Source: Neisseria leonii
GTDB taxonomy: Bacteria > Pseudomonadota > Gammaproteobacteria > Burkholderiales > Neisseriaceae
Length of the DNA: 64,000 nt
Assembly (NCBI RefSeq): GCF_028776105.2
Contig: NZ_CP145606.1
Coordinates: 1,178,001-1,242,000, forward strand
Direction of reading: 5' to 3'
The translations under genes were made by a program, and so were the position numbers. Positions 21,563 through 31,116 of the stretch are shown here, piece by piece (the stretch's first letter is position 1; the number at the start of each line of letters is the position of its first letter). The notes under the pieces were generated by a model. It had not been told where the DNA came from and did no database searches. It was given only the letters and a program-made list of their open reading frames with translations.

Positions 21563-22471
21563 TTAGCGGTCTTTCGGATCCAGCGCGTCGCGCAGGCCGT
21601 CGCCGATAAAGTTGAAACAGAACAGGGTAACCACCAGAAACACGCTCGGCACAATCAGCTGCCAGGGTGCCACCTGCATGGTTTGTGCCCCTTCCTGCAA
21701 CAGCGCGCCCCAACTCGTCATCGGCTCCTGCACGCCCAAACCCAAAAAGCTCAAAAACGATTCAAACAGAATCATGCCGGGCACCAGCATGGACGCATAC
21801 ACCACCACCACGCCCAGCACGTTGGGCACGATATGGCGGAACACGATGGTGGCTTTGCCCACGCCGCCCACATGCGCCGCCTCCACAAATTCTTTGCGCT
21901 TCAAACCCAGCGTCTGCCCGCGCACAATCCGCGCCACATCGAGCCACGACACCAGGCCGATAGCGACAAAGATAAAAATCAGATTGCGGCCGAAAAACGT
22001 GACCAGCAGAATCACGAAAAACATAAACGGAAACGCATTGAGAATTTCCAGCAGGCGCATCATCAGCGAATCGGTTTTGCCGCCGATAAAGCCCGACACC
22101 GCGCCATATACCGTACCGAACACCACGGCCACCAACGCGCCGGCCACCCCCACCATCAGCGAAATACGCCCGCCGATGGCCACCCGCGTCAGCAAATCGC
22201 GGCCCAGTGAATCCGTACCCAGATAATGGCGGTTTTCCAGAGAAGGCGGCGACTGCATCGCGCCCCAGTCGGTATGGTCGTAGGCAAAAGGCGCAACCAT
22301 CGGCACCACCAGCACAAACACGGCAATCAGCACCAGAACCAGCATACTGCCCACCGCCGCCTTGTTGCGTTTGAAACGCCGCACGGCATCCTGCCACAGG
22401 CTGCGCCCTTTGACTTCCGTCTGCGCGGCCGCCGCCGATACTGCGGCAGCCTGTTTTTTACTGACTAACAT
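21563..22471 (-). CDS. oppC: Oligopeptide ABC permease OppC
   Basis: A 302-residue inner-membrane permease of the DppC/OppC family: an N-terminal cytoplasmic segment (W-Q-D-A-V-R-R-F-K-R-N-K-A-A), six helices, and the coupling EAA-type loop (E-A-A-H-V-G-G-V-G, residues about 197-205). The conserved L-G-T-D-S-L-G-R-D stands near residue 85. Forms the channel with OppB. AAGGA lies 6 nt before the ATG. Confidence 0.93.
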   Translation of the reverse strand: MLVSKKQAAAVSAAAAQTEVKGRSLWQDAVRRFKRNKAAVGSMLVLVLIAVFVLVVPMVAPFAYDHTDWGAMQSPPSLENRHYLGTDSLGRDLLTRVAIGGRISLMVGVAGALVAVVFGTVYGAVSGFIGGKTDSLMMRLLEILNAFPFMFFVILLVTFFGRNLIFIFVAIGLVSWLDVARIVRGQTLGLKRKEFVEAAHVGGVGKATIVFRHIVPNVLGVVVVYASMLVPGMILFESFLSFLGLGVQEPMTSWGALLQEGAQTMQVAPWQLIVPSVFLVVTLFCFNFIGDGLRDALDPKDR

Positions 22472-22494
22472 CGCTTATCCTTATTACAGGTATT

Positions 22495-22528
22495 TTCAGA
22501 CGGCCTGTTTGACGGCAGGCCGTCTGAA
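22495..22528. repeat. Inverted uptake-sequence pair between oppB and oppC
   Basis: Copies at 22495-22506 and 22517-22528 face outward; a second such pair in the same operon. Confidence 0.65.
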
Positions 22529-22592
22529 AACCGGGCTGCTGCGGCGGAAAACGGCTTGCACGCCGCACCGCACATCAAACGGCAGCCCCCGA

Positions 22593-23513
22593 TCAATAGC
22601 GGATTTTCGGATCGATAACCGCATAAAGAATATCGACCACCGCGTTAAACGCAATCGTCAAAACGCCCACCAGAATGGTCAGGCTCAACACCATGCCGTA
22701 ATCGCGGTTGAGCGCGCCGTTCACAAACAGCTGGCCGATACCGGGCAGGCCGAAAATGGTTTCGATGACAATCGAACCGGTAATGATACCGACAAATGCC
22801 GGCCCCAAATAGGAAATCACGGGCAGCATGGCCGGACGCAGGGCGTGCTTCCACACTACCTGCCGCATCGGCACGCCTTTGGCACGCGCGGTACGGATAA
22901 ACGGACTGTTCATCACTTCAATCATCGACCCGCGCGTAATCCGTGCAATGCTCGACACATACGACAAAGACAAAGCGGCCACCGGCAGAATCAGATTCGG
23001 CAGCGCGCCGTCGTTCCAACCGCCGGCAGGCAGCCATTTGAACGTCAGCGAAAACAGCAGCACCAGCAGCGGCGCTTTGACAAAACCGGGAATGACCACA
23101 CCCGTCATGGCCGCGCCCATCAGCACATAATCCAACCACGTATTCTGCTTCAAAGCGGCAACCACGCCCAGCAGCACACCCAAAATCAAGGCCGCCGCAA
23201 AAGCATAAACCCCCAGTTCGAGCGAAACGGGAAACGATTGCGCCAGCAGCTCGTTCACGCTGAAATCTTTGTACTTGAACGACGGGCCGAAATCGCCGCG
23301 CGCCAATTGTTTGAGGTAATTGAGGTATTGCAGCCAAACCGGATCATTCAGACCGTATTTGGCTTCAATATTGGCCAGCACGGCAGGCGGCAGGTTGCGC
23401 TCGCCGGTAAACGGGCTGCCCGGTGCCAGCCGCATCATAAAAAATGATACGGTAACCAGCACCAGCAGCGTGGGTACCGCTTCCAGTATGCGGCGCAAAA
23501 TCAGTTTGAACAT
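22593..23513 (-). CDS. oppB: Oligopeptide ABC permease OppB
   Basis: A 306-residue inner-membrane permease of the DppB/OppB family. It begins M-F-K-L-I-L-R-R-I-L-E-A-V-P-T, has the F-G-P-S periplasmic segment, six helices, the EAA-type loop (T-A-R-A-K-G) and the family end (D-I-L-Y-A-V-I-D-P-K-I-R-Y). AAGG stands about 9 nt before the ATG. It forms the translocation channel with OppC. Confidence 0.95.
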   Translation of the reverse strand: MFKLILRRILEAVPTLLVLVTVSFFMMRLAPGSPFTGERNLPPAVLANIEAKYGLNDPVWLQYLNYLKQLARGDFGPSFKYKDFSVNELLAQSFPVSLELGVYAFAAALILGVLLGVVAALKQNTWLDYVLMGAAMTGVVIPGFVKAPLLVLLFSLTFKWLPAGGWNDGALPNLILPVAALSLSYVSSIARITRGSMIEVMNSPFIRTARAKGVPMRQVVWKHALRPAMLPVISYLGPAFVGIITGSIVIETIFGLPGIGQLFVNGALNRDYGMVLSLTILVGVLTIAFNAVVDILYAVIDPKIRY

Positions 23514-23648
23514 GGTTGCGAACCTTCATTTTATCCGGCTGTATACCGGATTTTATAAGAATTTCCCTACTTAGGCCGTCTGAAAAACCGCCGCACCTTG
23601 CAGCAGGGGCGGCGGTTCAAAGCTGATGACTGTACCCGGCCGCCGGAA

Positions 23649-25310
23649 TCAGTGTTTCAGGATAGACCAGTATTTCACTTGGAAATTGTTCAGCGGGTCG
23701 TTGCTGGAAAAGCCCTGCACGTACGGTTTCACCAGACGCGGCGAAACATAATGGTACACAAAAATCGTTGCCGCATCTTTGTCCAGTACGCCCTCGGCCT
23801 GACGGTACAGCTCGCCGCGCTGTTCGGGCGTTACATCCGCACCCAGCGTCTGCTTCATCAGGCTGTCGAACTCGGCACTCTTGTATTTGCCGTAGTTGCT
23901 GCTGTTATCCGATTTAAACGTATTCAGGAAGGTCGATGCCTCGTTGTAATCGGCACACCAGCCGCCGCGCGACATTTGGTGTTTCTGAGTGCGGCGCGTG
24001 TCCAGATAGGTTTTCCACTCCTGATTGTTGAGGGTTACGTCCACAAAGCCCAAGTCTTTTTTCCAGTTGGCGGCCGCAGCGGTTGCCAGCTTTTTGTGGT
24101 TTTCGTTGGTGTTGTACAGCAGCTCGAATTTCAGCGGGTTGGATTCGCTGTAACCGGCTTCGGCCAGCAGTTTTTTCGCTTCTTCGATGCGTTTTTCCTT
24201 AGGCCACGCTTTCCATTCCGGTTCGTAGTCTTTCATGCCCTGCGCAGCCGGTGGCGTGAACTGGTAGGCCGGTGTCTGCCCCTGGCCGAGAATCTGCTCG
24301 GCAAACAGCGGGCGGTCGAACGCCAGCGTCAGGGCTTTGCGCACGTTCGGGTTGTCGAACGGTGCTTTGGTGTGATTGAACTCGTAATAGTAAGTACACA
24401 GCTTGGGCGAAACTTTCAGCTGGTCGCCCAGTTCCGCCTGCAGGCTCTTGAACTGTTCGGTAGGAATTTCGTCCTGCGTTACATCGACTTCGCCCGCTTT
24501 GAAACGGTTGACATCGGTGGTCGAAGACGGAACGGCCAGCATGGTTACTTCATCGATTGCAGTGTTGGCATTGTCGAAATACTGCGGGTTGCGCTCCAAG
24601 ACAATGCGCTCGTTGACCGTCCACGATTTCAGTTTATAGGGGCCGTTTACCACAATGTTTTCCGGCTGTGTCCATTTGTCGCCGTGGGTTTCCACCGCTT
24701 TTTTGCTGACCACTTTCGGTGAAGTGTGAACCAGCATATCGGGCAGATACGGTACAGGCTCAGTCAGTGTCAGCTCGACGGTTTTCGCGTCCAGCGCCTT
24801 CACGCCCAAGGTATCGGGTTTGGCCTTACCGTCCACGATTTCCTGCGCATTGAGCATTTTGGCATCGGCCAGATAAGTGGCATACGGCGAGGCCGTGGCC
24901 GGATCGGTCAGGCGGCGGAAACTGAACACCACGTCTTCGGCCGTTACCGGTTCGCCGTCCGACCATTTGGCATCACGCAGGGTAAACCGCCACACTTTGT
25001 TGTCTTCGGTTTCCCATTTTTCCGCCAATCCCGGGACGGTGTTGCCGTCGTTGTCCGTAGAAGTCAGACCGACAAACATTTGGCGGCTGATATTGGATTC
25101 GGGTACGCCGCTGACTTTGTGCGGATCGAGCGATTCGGGTTCGGCGGCGTTATTGATGGTTACGGACTGTTTTTCGGCCAATTCGCCGGAAACCGGCGCA
25201 CCTGAGGCCGCAGGCGAAGCAGCAGGTGCGGCTGCTTTTTCGCCGCCGCAGGCGGCCAATGCCAACAGGGAAGCCAATGCAATCAATCGGACGGTAGGCT
25301 GTTTTTGCAT
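23649..25310 (-). CDS. oppA: Oligopeptide-binding lipoprotein OppA
   Basis: A 553-residue periplasmic peptide-binding lipoprotein (SBP family 5). Lipobox L-A-A-C (Cys22), then an Ala/Pro-rich linker; family signature E-P-E-S-L-D-P-H-K-V and the long two-lobe body ending N-F-Q-V-K-Y-W-S-I-L-K-H. Delivers peptides to OppBC. The ATG at 25310 has GAGGAG 6 nt upstream; 11 codons of open frame above it look noncoding. It is the first gene of the opp operon, divergent from glnE, with an uptake sequence at 25481-25492. Confidence 0.94.
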   Translation of the reverse strand: MQKQPTVRLIALASLLALAACGGEKAAAPAASPAASGAPVSGELAEKQSVTINNAAEPESLDPHKVSGVPESNISRQMFVGLTSTDNDGNTVPGLAEKWETEDNKVWRFTLRDAKWSDGEPVTAEDVVFSFRRLTDPATASPYATYLADAKMLNAQEIVDGKAKPDTLGVKALDAKTVELTLTEPVPYLPDMLVHTSPKVVSKKAVETHGDKWTQPENIVVNGPYKLKSWTVNERIVLERNPQYFDNANTAIDEVTMLAVPSSTTDVNRFKAGEVDVTQDEIPTEQFKSLQAELGDQLKVSPKLCTYYYEFNHTKAPFDNPNVRKALTLAFDRPLFAEQILGQGQTPAYQFTPPAAQGMKDYEPEWKAWPKEKRIEEAKKLLAEAGYSESNPLKFELLYNTNENHKKLATAAAANWKKDLGFVDVTLNNQEWKTYLDTRRTQKHQMSRGGWCADYNEASTFLNTFKSDNSSNYGKYKSAEFDSLMKQTLGADVTPEQRGELYRQAEGVLDKDAATIFVYHYVSPRLVKPYVQGFSSNDPLNNFQVKYWSILKH

Positions 25311-25524
25311 AATGTTCTCCTCAACTCGGATGGGGGTTTTCAAAGATGCCGATTCGGCAGCAGAACCGCTAAACGGAAATATGGGTTTCCGCTTATGTTA
25401 AAATAAATCAAAAAATAGTCAATTCTTTTTATACCGCCGCACACTGCCTGCTTTGCGCGCCTACGGACCGGAGCGGCGGCAGGCCGTCTGAAAAAACCTT
25501 TCTTTTCAATACTGTAATACTGAC

Positions 25525-28206
25525 ATGAATGTTGCCGAACACGCTGCCCGCTATTCTCCCTATCTTGCCCGCCTCTTGGCCGGCGGCCTGCTGAAAGCCG
25601 AAATACTCAATCCGATGCTGGACAAAGTCCTGGATACGGCCGATTTTCAGGCGTTTGCCGACTGGGACTCAATCTGCGGCGAAGAAAATGAAGCCGAACT
25701 GGCGCGCCAACTGCGCCTGCTGCGCCGTTATGTGGTGGCGCAGATTATGGTGCGCGACTTGAACCGTATCAGCGATTTGGCCGAGGTTACCCGCACCATT
25801 ACCCTTTTTGCCGATTTCGCCGTCAATACCGCGCTGGATTTCGCCTATACCTATTATCGGGGGCTGTACGGCACACCGCGCGGCCGCCATACGGGCCAGG
25901 TGCAGTATTTGAGCGTGGTGGCGATGGGCAAGGCGGGCGGTTATGAATTGAATGTGTCGTCCGATATCGACCTGATTTTTGTTTACCCCGAAGCGGGTGA
26001 AACAGACGGCCGCCGTGGGCGCGACAATCAGGAATTTTTCACCAAAGTCGGGCAGAAACTGATTGTGCTGCTCAACGACATCACGGCCGACGGACAGGTG
26101 TTCCGCGTGGATATGCGGCTGCGCCCCGACGGCGACTCCGGCCCTCTGGTATGGAGCGAAACCGCGCTGGAACAGTATTTAATCCGGCAGGGACGGGAAT
26201 GGGAGCGTTACGCCTGGTGCAAAGGCCGCGTCATCACACCGTATCCCAACGGCATTAGTGCGCTGGTGCGTCCGTTCGTGTTCCGAAAATATCTGGATTA
26301 CAGCGCCTACGAAGCCATGCGCGCGCTGCACCGCCAAATCCGCAGCGAAGTGGAACGCAAAGGCATGGCGGGTAACATCAAACTGGGGGCGGGCGGCATA
26401 CGCGAAGTGGAATTTATCGCCCAGATTTTCCAAATGATACGCGGCGGCCGCACCCCGGGCCTGCAATTGAAAGGCACACAGGAAACCCTGCACGAATTGG
26501 CGCGGCTGAACATCATCGGGCGGGAGACCGCCGATACTCTGCTGGCCGCCTACCGTTTTTTACGCGATGTCGAACACCGCCTGCAATATTGGGACGACCG
26601 GCAGACACAAACCCTGCCCGATGCGCCCGAACAGCAGCAACGCTTGGCCGAAAGCATGGGTTTTGCCGACTATGCCGCATTTTCAGACGGCCTCGACGGC
26701 CACCGGCGGCGGGTAGACGCCGTGTTCAACGACATTCTGGCCGAACCGGCCGACGAACCGCAACAGGCCGCCTCTTGGCAGTGGATATGGCAGGAAAGCG
26801 CCGACGAAGCGGCCGTGAACCGCCGGCTGGCCGCGCACGGTTTCGATTCGGCTGTGGCCGAACGGCTGGCACAGCTGCGCCAAAGCGGCAAGTACCGCCG
26901 TCTCTCGGCCCAAGCCCAGCCGCGCTTTGATGCCGTGATACCGAAACTGGCCGAAGCAGCCGCCGCCCGTCCCAATCCTGCCGCCACCCTGCTGCGCCTG
27001 CTGGATTTTCTCGAAAACATCAGCCGCCGCTCCGCCTATCTGGCCTTTCTCAACGAACACCCCCAAGCCCTGCACCAAGTGGCCGGTATTTTCAGCCAGA
27101 GCGCGTGGGTGGCCGCCTATCTGACCCGATACCCGATTCTGCTCGACGAATTGCTGAGTGCGCAATTGATGGATACCGCCTTCGACTGGCCCGCACTCGG
27201 CCGCGCCCTTTCAGACGGCCTGAGTGCCGCTGCGGGCGACACCGAAGCACAGATGGATCTGCTGCGCCATTTCCAGCACACCCAAGTATTCTGCCTGGCC
27301 GTTCAGGATTTGGCGGGTCTGTGGACGGTGGAAGCCCTGTCCGACCAACTTTCCGCGCTGGCCGATACCGTCCTGACCGCCGCCTTGCCCGCCGTGTGGG
27401 CAGATACGCCGAAAACCCACACCGACACGCCCCATATCGCCGTCATCGGTTACGGCAAACTCGGCGGCAAAGAGCTGGGCTATGCCTCCGATCTCGATTT
27501 GGTCTATCTCTACGACGACCCCCACCCCGACGCGCCCGATGTTTACGGCCGCTTCGTCCGCCGCCTGACCAACTGGCTGTCGGCCGCCACCGGAGCGGGC
27601 ACACTCTATGATGTCGATTTGCGCCTGCGCCCAAACGGCGAAGACGGTTTCCTCGTCCACAGCACCGCCGCTTTTGAAAAATACCAGCGCGAAAACGCAT
27701 GGACATGGGAACACCAATCCCTGACCCGCGCCCGCTTTATCTGCGGCCGCCCCGAAATCGGTGCGGCATTCGACCGCATCCGCCAAGACTTGCTCACACA
27801 GCCGCGCGATGCCGCCGCCCTGGCCCGCGACATCACCGCCATGCGCGAAAAAATGTTCGCCACCCGCCCGCCACACGATGGCGATGTCAAATACGCGCGC
27901 GGCGGCGTGGTCGATGTCGAATTCATTGTCCAATATCTGATTCTCGCCCATGCCGCCCGCCACCCGCAGCTGCTCGACAACTACGGCAACATCGCCCTGC
28001 TGCGCATCGCCGCCGAAGCCGGACTGATTGAGCCGGAACCGGCCGCACAAAGCCGCACCGCCTACCGCTTCTACCGCCTGCAACAGCACAACGCCAAACT
28101 GCGCGATGCCGGTAAAGCCGAACCCACCCCCGAACTGCTCAGCCACTATCAATCCGTCCGCCGCCTGTGGCAGCAGGTGTTCGGCGAACCGCCCGCCACC
28201 GCCTGA
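25525..28206 (+). CDS. glnE: Glutamine synthetase adenylyltransferase/adenylyl-removing enzyme
   Basis: An 893-residue bifunctional nucleotidyltransferase that adenylylates and deadenylylates glutamine synthetase in response to nitrogen status. Two homologous halves are visible: N-terminal G-Y-E-L-N-V-S-S-D-I-D-L-I-F and C-terminal G-K-E-L-G-Y-A-S-D-L-D-L-V-Y, each with the G-S-D-x-D-type metal site, plus the two R-L-R-P-(D/N)-G segments. Length is normal. The ATG at 25525 lacks an obvious Shine-Dalgarno. Two uptake sequences are embedded (F-S-D-G-L near 26682 and 27209). Confidence 0.97.
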   Translation: MNVAEHAARYSPYLARLLAGGLLKAEILNPMLDKVLDTADFQAFADWDSICGEENEAELARQLRLLRRYVVAQIMVRDLNRISDLAEVTRTITLFADFAVNTALDFAYTYYRGLYGTPRGRHTGQVQYLSVVAMGKAGGYELNVSSDIDLIFVYPEAGETDGRRGRDNQEFFTKVGQKLIVLLNDITADGQVFRVDMRLRPDGDSGPLVWSETALEQYLIRQGREWERYAWCKGRVITPYPNGISALVRPFVFRKYLDYSAYEAMRALHRQIRSEVERKGMAGNIKLGAGGIREVEFIAQIFQMIRGGRTPGLQLKGTQETLHELARLNIIGRETADTLLAAYRFLRDVEHRLQYWDDRQTQTLPDAPEQQQRLAESMGFADYAAFSDGLDGHRRRVDAVFNDILAEPADEPQQAASWQWIWQESADEAAVNRRLAAHGFDSAVAERLAQLRQSGKYRRLSAQAQPRFDAVIPKLAEAAAARPNPAATLLRLLDFLENISRRSAYLAFLNEHPQALHQVAGIFSQSAWVAAYLTRYPILLDELLSAQLMDTAFDWPALGRALSDGLSAAAGDTEAQMDLLRHFQHTQVFCLAVQDLAGLWTVEALSDQLSALADTVLTAALPAVWADTPKTHTDTPHIAVIGYGKLGGKELGYASDLDLVYLYDDPHPDAPDVYGRFVRRLTNWLSAATGAGTLYDVDLRLRPNGEDGFLVHSTAAFEKYQRENAWTWEHQSLTRARFICGRPEIGAAFDRIRQDLLTQPRDAAALARDITAMREKMFATRPPHDGDVKYARGGVVDVEFIVQYLILAHAARHPQLLDNYGNIALLRIAAEAGLIEPEPAAQSRTAYRFYRLQQHNAKLRDAGKAEPTPELLSHYQSVRRLWQQVFGEPPATA

Positions 28207-28227
28207 AACCCTGCCGCACACACAGCA

Positions 28228-28266
28228 AGGCCGTCTGAAAACACCCGAAAGGTTTTCAGACGGCCT
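28228..28266. terminator. Uptake-sequence hairpin between converging glnE and dctM
   Basis: Inverted uptake sequences joined by an 11-bp extension (AAAAC...GTTTT) form a long stem between two converging genes; likely bidirectional terminator. Confidence 0.75.
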
Positions 28267-28280
28267 GCTGCTTACTGTTC

Positions 28281-29555
28281 CTATTTCAACCACACTCCGG
28301 GCAGCCACAGCGACAGTGCCGGAACCAGCGCAATCAGCAGCATACAGAACAGCATGGCGGCCAGAAACGGAATCATGGCGCGGAACAGCGGCATCATTTT
28401 CAGATTTGCCGACTGCATGGCAATAAAGAGACCGGGGCCGACCGGCGGCGTAACCAGTCCGACCAGCGTTGCCAAACTGACGACCACACCGAAATGTACA
28501 GGATCGATACCGAAACTCCTTACCGCAGGCAGCAGCAGCGGTACCATAACAATCATCACACTGATACTTTCCAAAAACATCCCCAAAACCACCACCAGCA
28601 GATAAACCGTCAGCAGGAATATGGTTTTAGAGTCTGTCAACGACACGAAAAAAGCGACAATCTGATCGGGTATGCCCTCGAAAGTCAGCGTCCAGCCGAA
28701 CAGCGACGCAGCCGCAATCAGGCCGGTAATGGCGGCCGTTCCCGTACAGACACGGGCGAAGATGCCCGGCAGGTCGCGCCATTTCAGCCTGCGGTAAAGC
28801 ACCGTACCGATCGCGAATGCCAACACGGCAGCCACCGCCCCCGCTTCGGTAGGCGTCATTACACCGGTAGCAATGAGCAGGATCACGGCAACGGGAATGC
28901 AGCCCGGAATCATGCCCGCCAACAAGTCTGCACGGACACGCTGCCTCACCGCGCGGCTGCCTGAGGGCAAGCCGTGCGTCCAACCGATAACGGCAATTAC
29001 CAGTGCAAACGCCGCCACAATCAGCACCCCCGGTACGATGCCGGCCAAGAACAGTGCCGATACAGGCTGATACGCAATCACACCGTAAATAATCATCAGC
29101 ATCGACGGCGGAATGACCGGCCCCAGCAGGCCGCCTGAAACGGTAACGGCGGCGGCAAAATTTTTGTCGTAGCCTTTCTTTTCCATTTCGGGAATCATCA
29201 ACCGGCTCATTACCGCAATCTGAGCAGTAGCCGAACCGAGAATAGAAGCGGCCATGGCATTGGCCAGCAGGTTCACATAAGCCAGTCCGCCGCGCAAGCC
29301 GCCGACAAACAGACCGGCACAGGCAATCAGCCGCTGCGTCAGTCCGCCCCTGTTCATCAGCTCGCCCGCCAGCATAAACAGCGGCACCGCCAATAATCCG
29401 CTCTGGCCCAACACCCCGTCAAACTGGATCACGACTTCACTGACCAATACACCATTTCCGCTTTCAAACATAAACAGCAGCGCGGCCAGCAGAAGCGCGG
29501 TAAAAATCGGCACGCCGGCAAACAGTGCAATCAAAAATCCGAATACTGCCAGCAT
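28281..29555 (-). CDS. dctM: TRAP transporter large permease (DctM)
   Basis: A 424-residue inner-membrane subunit of a tripartite ATP-independent transporter, with about twelve helices. Family segments seen: V-P-L-F-M-L-A-G-E-L-M-N, G-P-V-I-P-P-S, P-T-E-A-G-A-V and L-V-T-P-P-V-G-P-G. It drives sodium-coupled uptake of the ligand delivered by DctP. AGGAGG 7 nt before the ATG at 29555 fixes the start, 2 nt after the dctQ stop. Last gene of the gentisate-pathway operon. The substrate is inferred from neighbours (3-hydroxybenzoate, gentisate or a related acid), not from sequence. Confidence 0.92.
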   Translation of the reverse strand: MLAVFGFLIALFAGVPIFTALLLAALLFMFESGNGVLVSEVVIQFDGVLGQSGLLAVPLFMLAGELMNRGGLTQRLIACAGLFVGGLRGGLAYVNLLANAMAASILGSATAQIAVMSRLMIPEMEKKGYDKNFAAAVTVSGGLLGPVIPPSMLMIIYGVIAYQPVSALFLAGIVPGVLIVAAFALVIAVIGWTHGLPSGSRAVRQRVRADLLAGMIPGCIPVAVILLIATGVMTPTEAGAVAAVLAFAIGTVLYRRLKWRDLPGIFARVCTGTAAITGLIAAASLFGWTLTFEGIPDQIVAFFVSLTDSKTIFLLTVYLLVVVLGMFLESISVMIVMVPLLLPAVRSFGIDPVHFGVVVSLATLVGLVTPPVGPGLFIAMQSANLKMMPLFRAMIPFLAAMLFCMLLIALVPALSLWLPGVWLK

Positions 29556-29557
29556 AA

Positions 29558-30055
29558 TCAATCCTCCTTGGTCTCTGCGGCATGCGGCCGAATCAGTTGT
29601 ACCGCCAAATGCCAGGCCATCAGGCCGAAACACACCGTCATGGCCAAATGGCCGTACCATTTCGGCATACCGGTAGTGGCCGACAGTAAAAAACGGTTTT
29701 CCGGCCGCATCAGCCAAATGACACCATAAGCACACACTGCCAGCAAAGTCAGCAGACCCGCCGCAGTAATCACGCGCTGCATGGGACGGTGTATGGTTTC
29801 GGGCAGTATGGCGGCCAACAGATCGACTTTCAGCATTCCGTTGCGGTAAATCAAATAACTTGTGCCGATACAGGTGGCCAGCACCAGCATCTGTACCGCC
29901 GCTTCCTCTGCCCAGAAAAGCGGGTTGCCGAATACATAACGCAAAGCCACCTGCGCAGTCAGAATCACAGTCAGTGCCGCCATCAAACCCACCATGGCGG
30001 CATATTCCGCACGGGCGATACAGCGGTCGATACGGTTGAGTACATCCATCATCAT
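29558..30055 (-). CDS. dctQ: TRAP transporter small permease (DctQ)
   Basis: A 165-residue inner-membrane subunit with four helices; conserved F-W-A-E-E near residue 61 is the DctQ hallmark. It bridges the binding protein and DctM. Three tandem ATGs (30055, 30052, 30049) follow AGGAGG; the first overlaps the dctP stop by 4 nt. Part of the dctPQM set. Confidence 0.9.
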   Translation of the reverse strand: MMMDVLNRIDRCIARAEYAAMVGLMAALTVILTAQVALRYVFGNPLFWAEEAAVQMLVLATCIGTSYLIYRNGMLKVDLLAAILPETIHRPMQRVITAAGLLTLLAVCAYGVIWLMRPENRFLLSATTGMPKWYGHLAMTVCFGLMAWHLAVQLIRPHAAETKED

Positions 30056-31022
30056 TGCCCCTCCTGACCGGCAGAAACACGGTAAAAAACTGCCGCTTCG
30101 GGATAGCGGCGGATATATTCCCGAGCCGTTTTTTCACCGACGGCCTTCAATGCCGCATAATCGGGTTCCGCAACGGTCACACCGGCTGCTTTGAGTGCGG
30201 CAATATTGTTCCGTTCCTGTTCCGCCTGCTGTGCCAGCCCCCAGCGTTCGGCTTCCGCAAATGCCGAACGTACCTGCCGCCGCTCCTCTGCCCCCAGCGT
30301 ATCCCACCAAGTTTTCGATGCCACGGCCACGCCGGGAAAAGCCATATGGTTGGTCAAAGTCAGATACGGCGCACGGTAATACATTTTCATACCGGCTACG
30401 ATGTCCAAATCGGCATCGACACCCGAATCAGATTGGTCGTCAGTGCGGGCATAATGTCGCTGACGGCCAGTGCGGTCGGTGCCGCATCCAGATTGCGCCA
30501 CCACGAGTTGAACAACGGATTGGGAAACGATCGGATTTTGCGCCGGCGAAAATCCTCCACTCCCCGTACCGGCTGAGTCGTCAGTACATGGCGCATTCCC
30601 GCCATCGTATAGCCCAAGCCGACCAATTTGTGCCGTTCGAGACCGGCCAGCAGACGGCGTGCTTCGGGCGAACCCACGGCGGCATTGGCCTCATCCATAC
30701 CGGAAAAGGCATACGGCAGAAACCAGGCGTTCATGGCCGGTTCGCGGTTGGACAGATTGCCTGCCGTCAAAACGGCAAATTGCAGTGCGCCCGACTGCAA
30801 CAGACTGATCATCTGGTCGTCGCCGCCCAGTTTGGACAAAGGGTAAATCACGGTCCGGTATTTACCGCCGCTTTGCTGTTGCAGGTTGTCGGCAAACCGT
30901 TGGGAAACTTTGTGCCAGATATGTGCGGGCGGAGTGACGTGCCCCAGACGCAGGGTCTGCGCGCCCGCAGGATAAATGATGCAGGCTGTCAGAAACGCAG
31001 CCAGTTTGTATATGACGCCCAT
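30052..31022 (-). pseudogene. dctP: TRAP transporter binding protein DctP, frameshifted
   Basis: A periplasmic TRAP solute-binding protein broken by a -1 shift. The first part (31022 to about 30425) has a signal peptide (M-G-V-I-Y-K-L-A-A-F-L-T ending in A-G-A) and reads to S-D-I-M-P-A-L-T-T-N-L-I, then runs into a stop at 30396 in that frame. The family sequence continues in another frame (G-V-D-A-D-L-D-I-V-A-G to S-A-G-Q-E-G-Q). The break is at or next to the CCC at 30422-30424, where one base is missing; total length 971 nt is one short of a 323-residue gene. GAGGAG 6 nt before the ATG is intact, as are dctQ and dctM. Real mutation or assembly error cannot be told apart here. Confidence 0.85.
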
Positions 31023-31070
31023 CTCATACTCCTCTGATTTTTTTTGTTTTAACAGGCATATCATCGGTTA

Positions 31071-31111
31071 AGGCCGTCTGAAAACGGATAAAGCGGGTTT
31101 TCAGACGGCCT
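31071..31111. repeat. Inverted uptake-sequence pair between nagK and dctP
   Basis: Copies at 31071-31082 and 31100-31111 face each other; the hairpin lies inside the presumed operon and lacks a strong T-tract on the minus strand, so it may only attenuate transporter expression. Confidence 0.65.
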
Positions 31112-31116
31112 TGCAT

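Noticed and set aside
30052..30504. The distal dctP frame as an independent gene starting at 30504
   Set aside because: Its first residues are out-of-frame sequence of the proximal dctP part and there is no ribosome site; it is the second half of a frameshifted gene.
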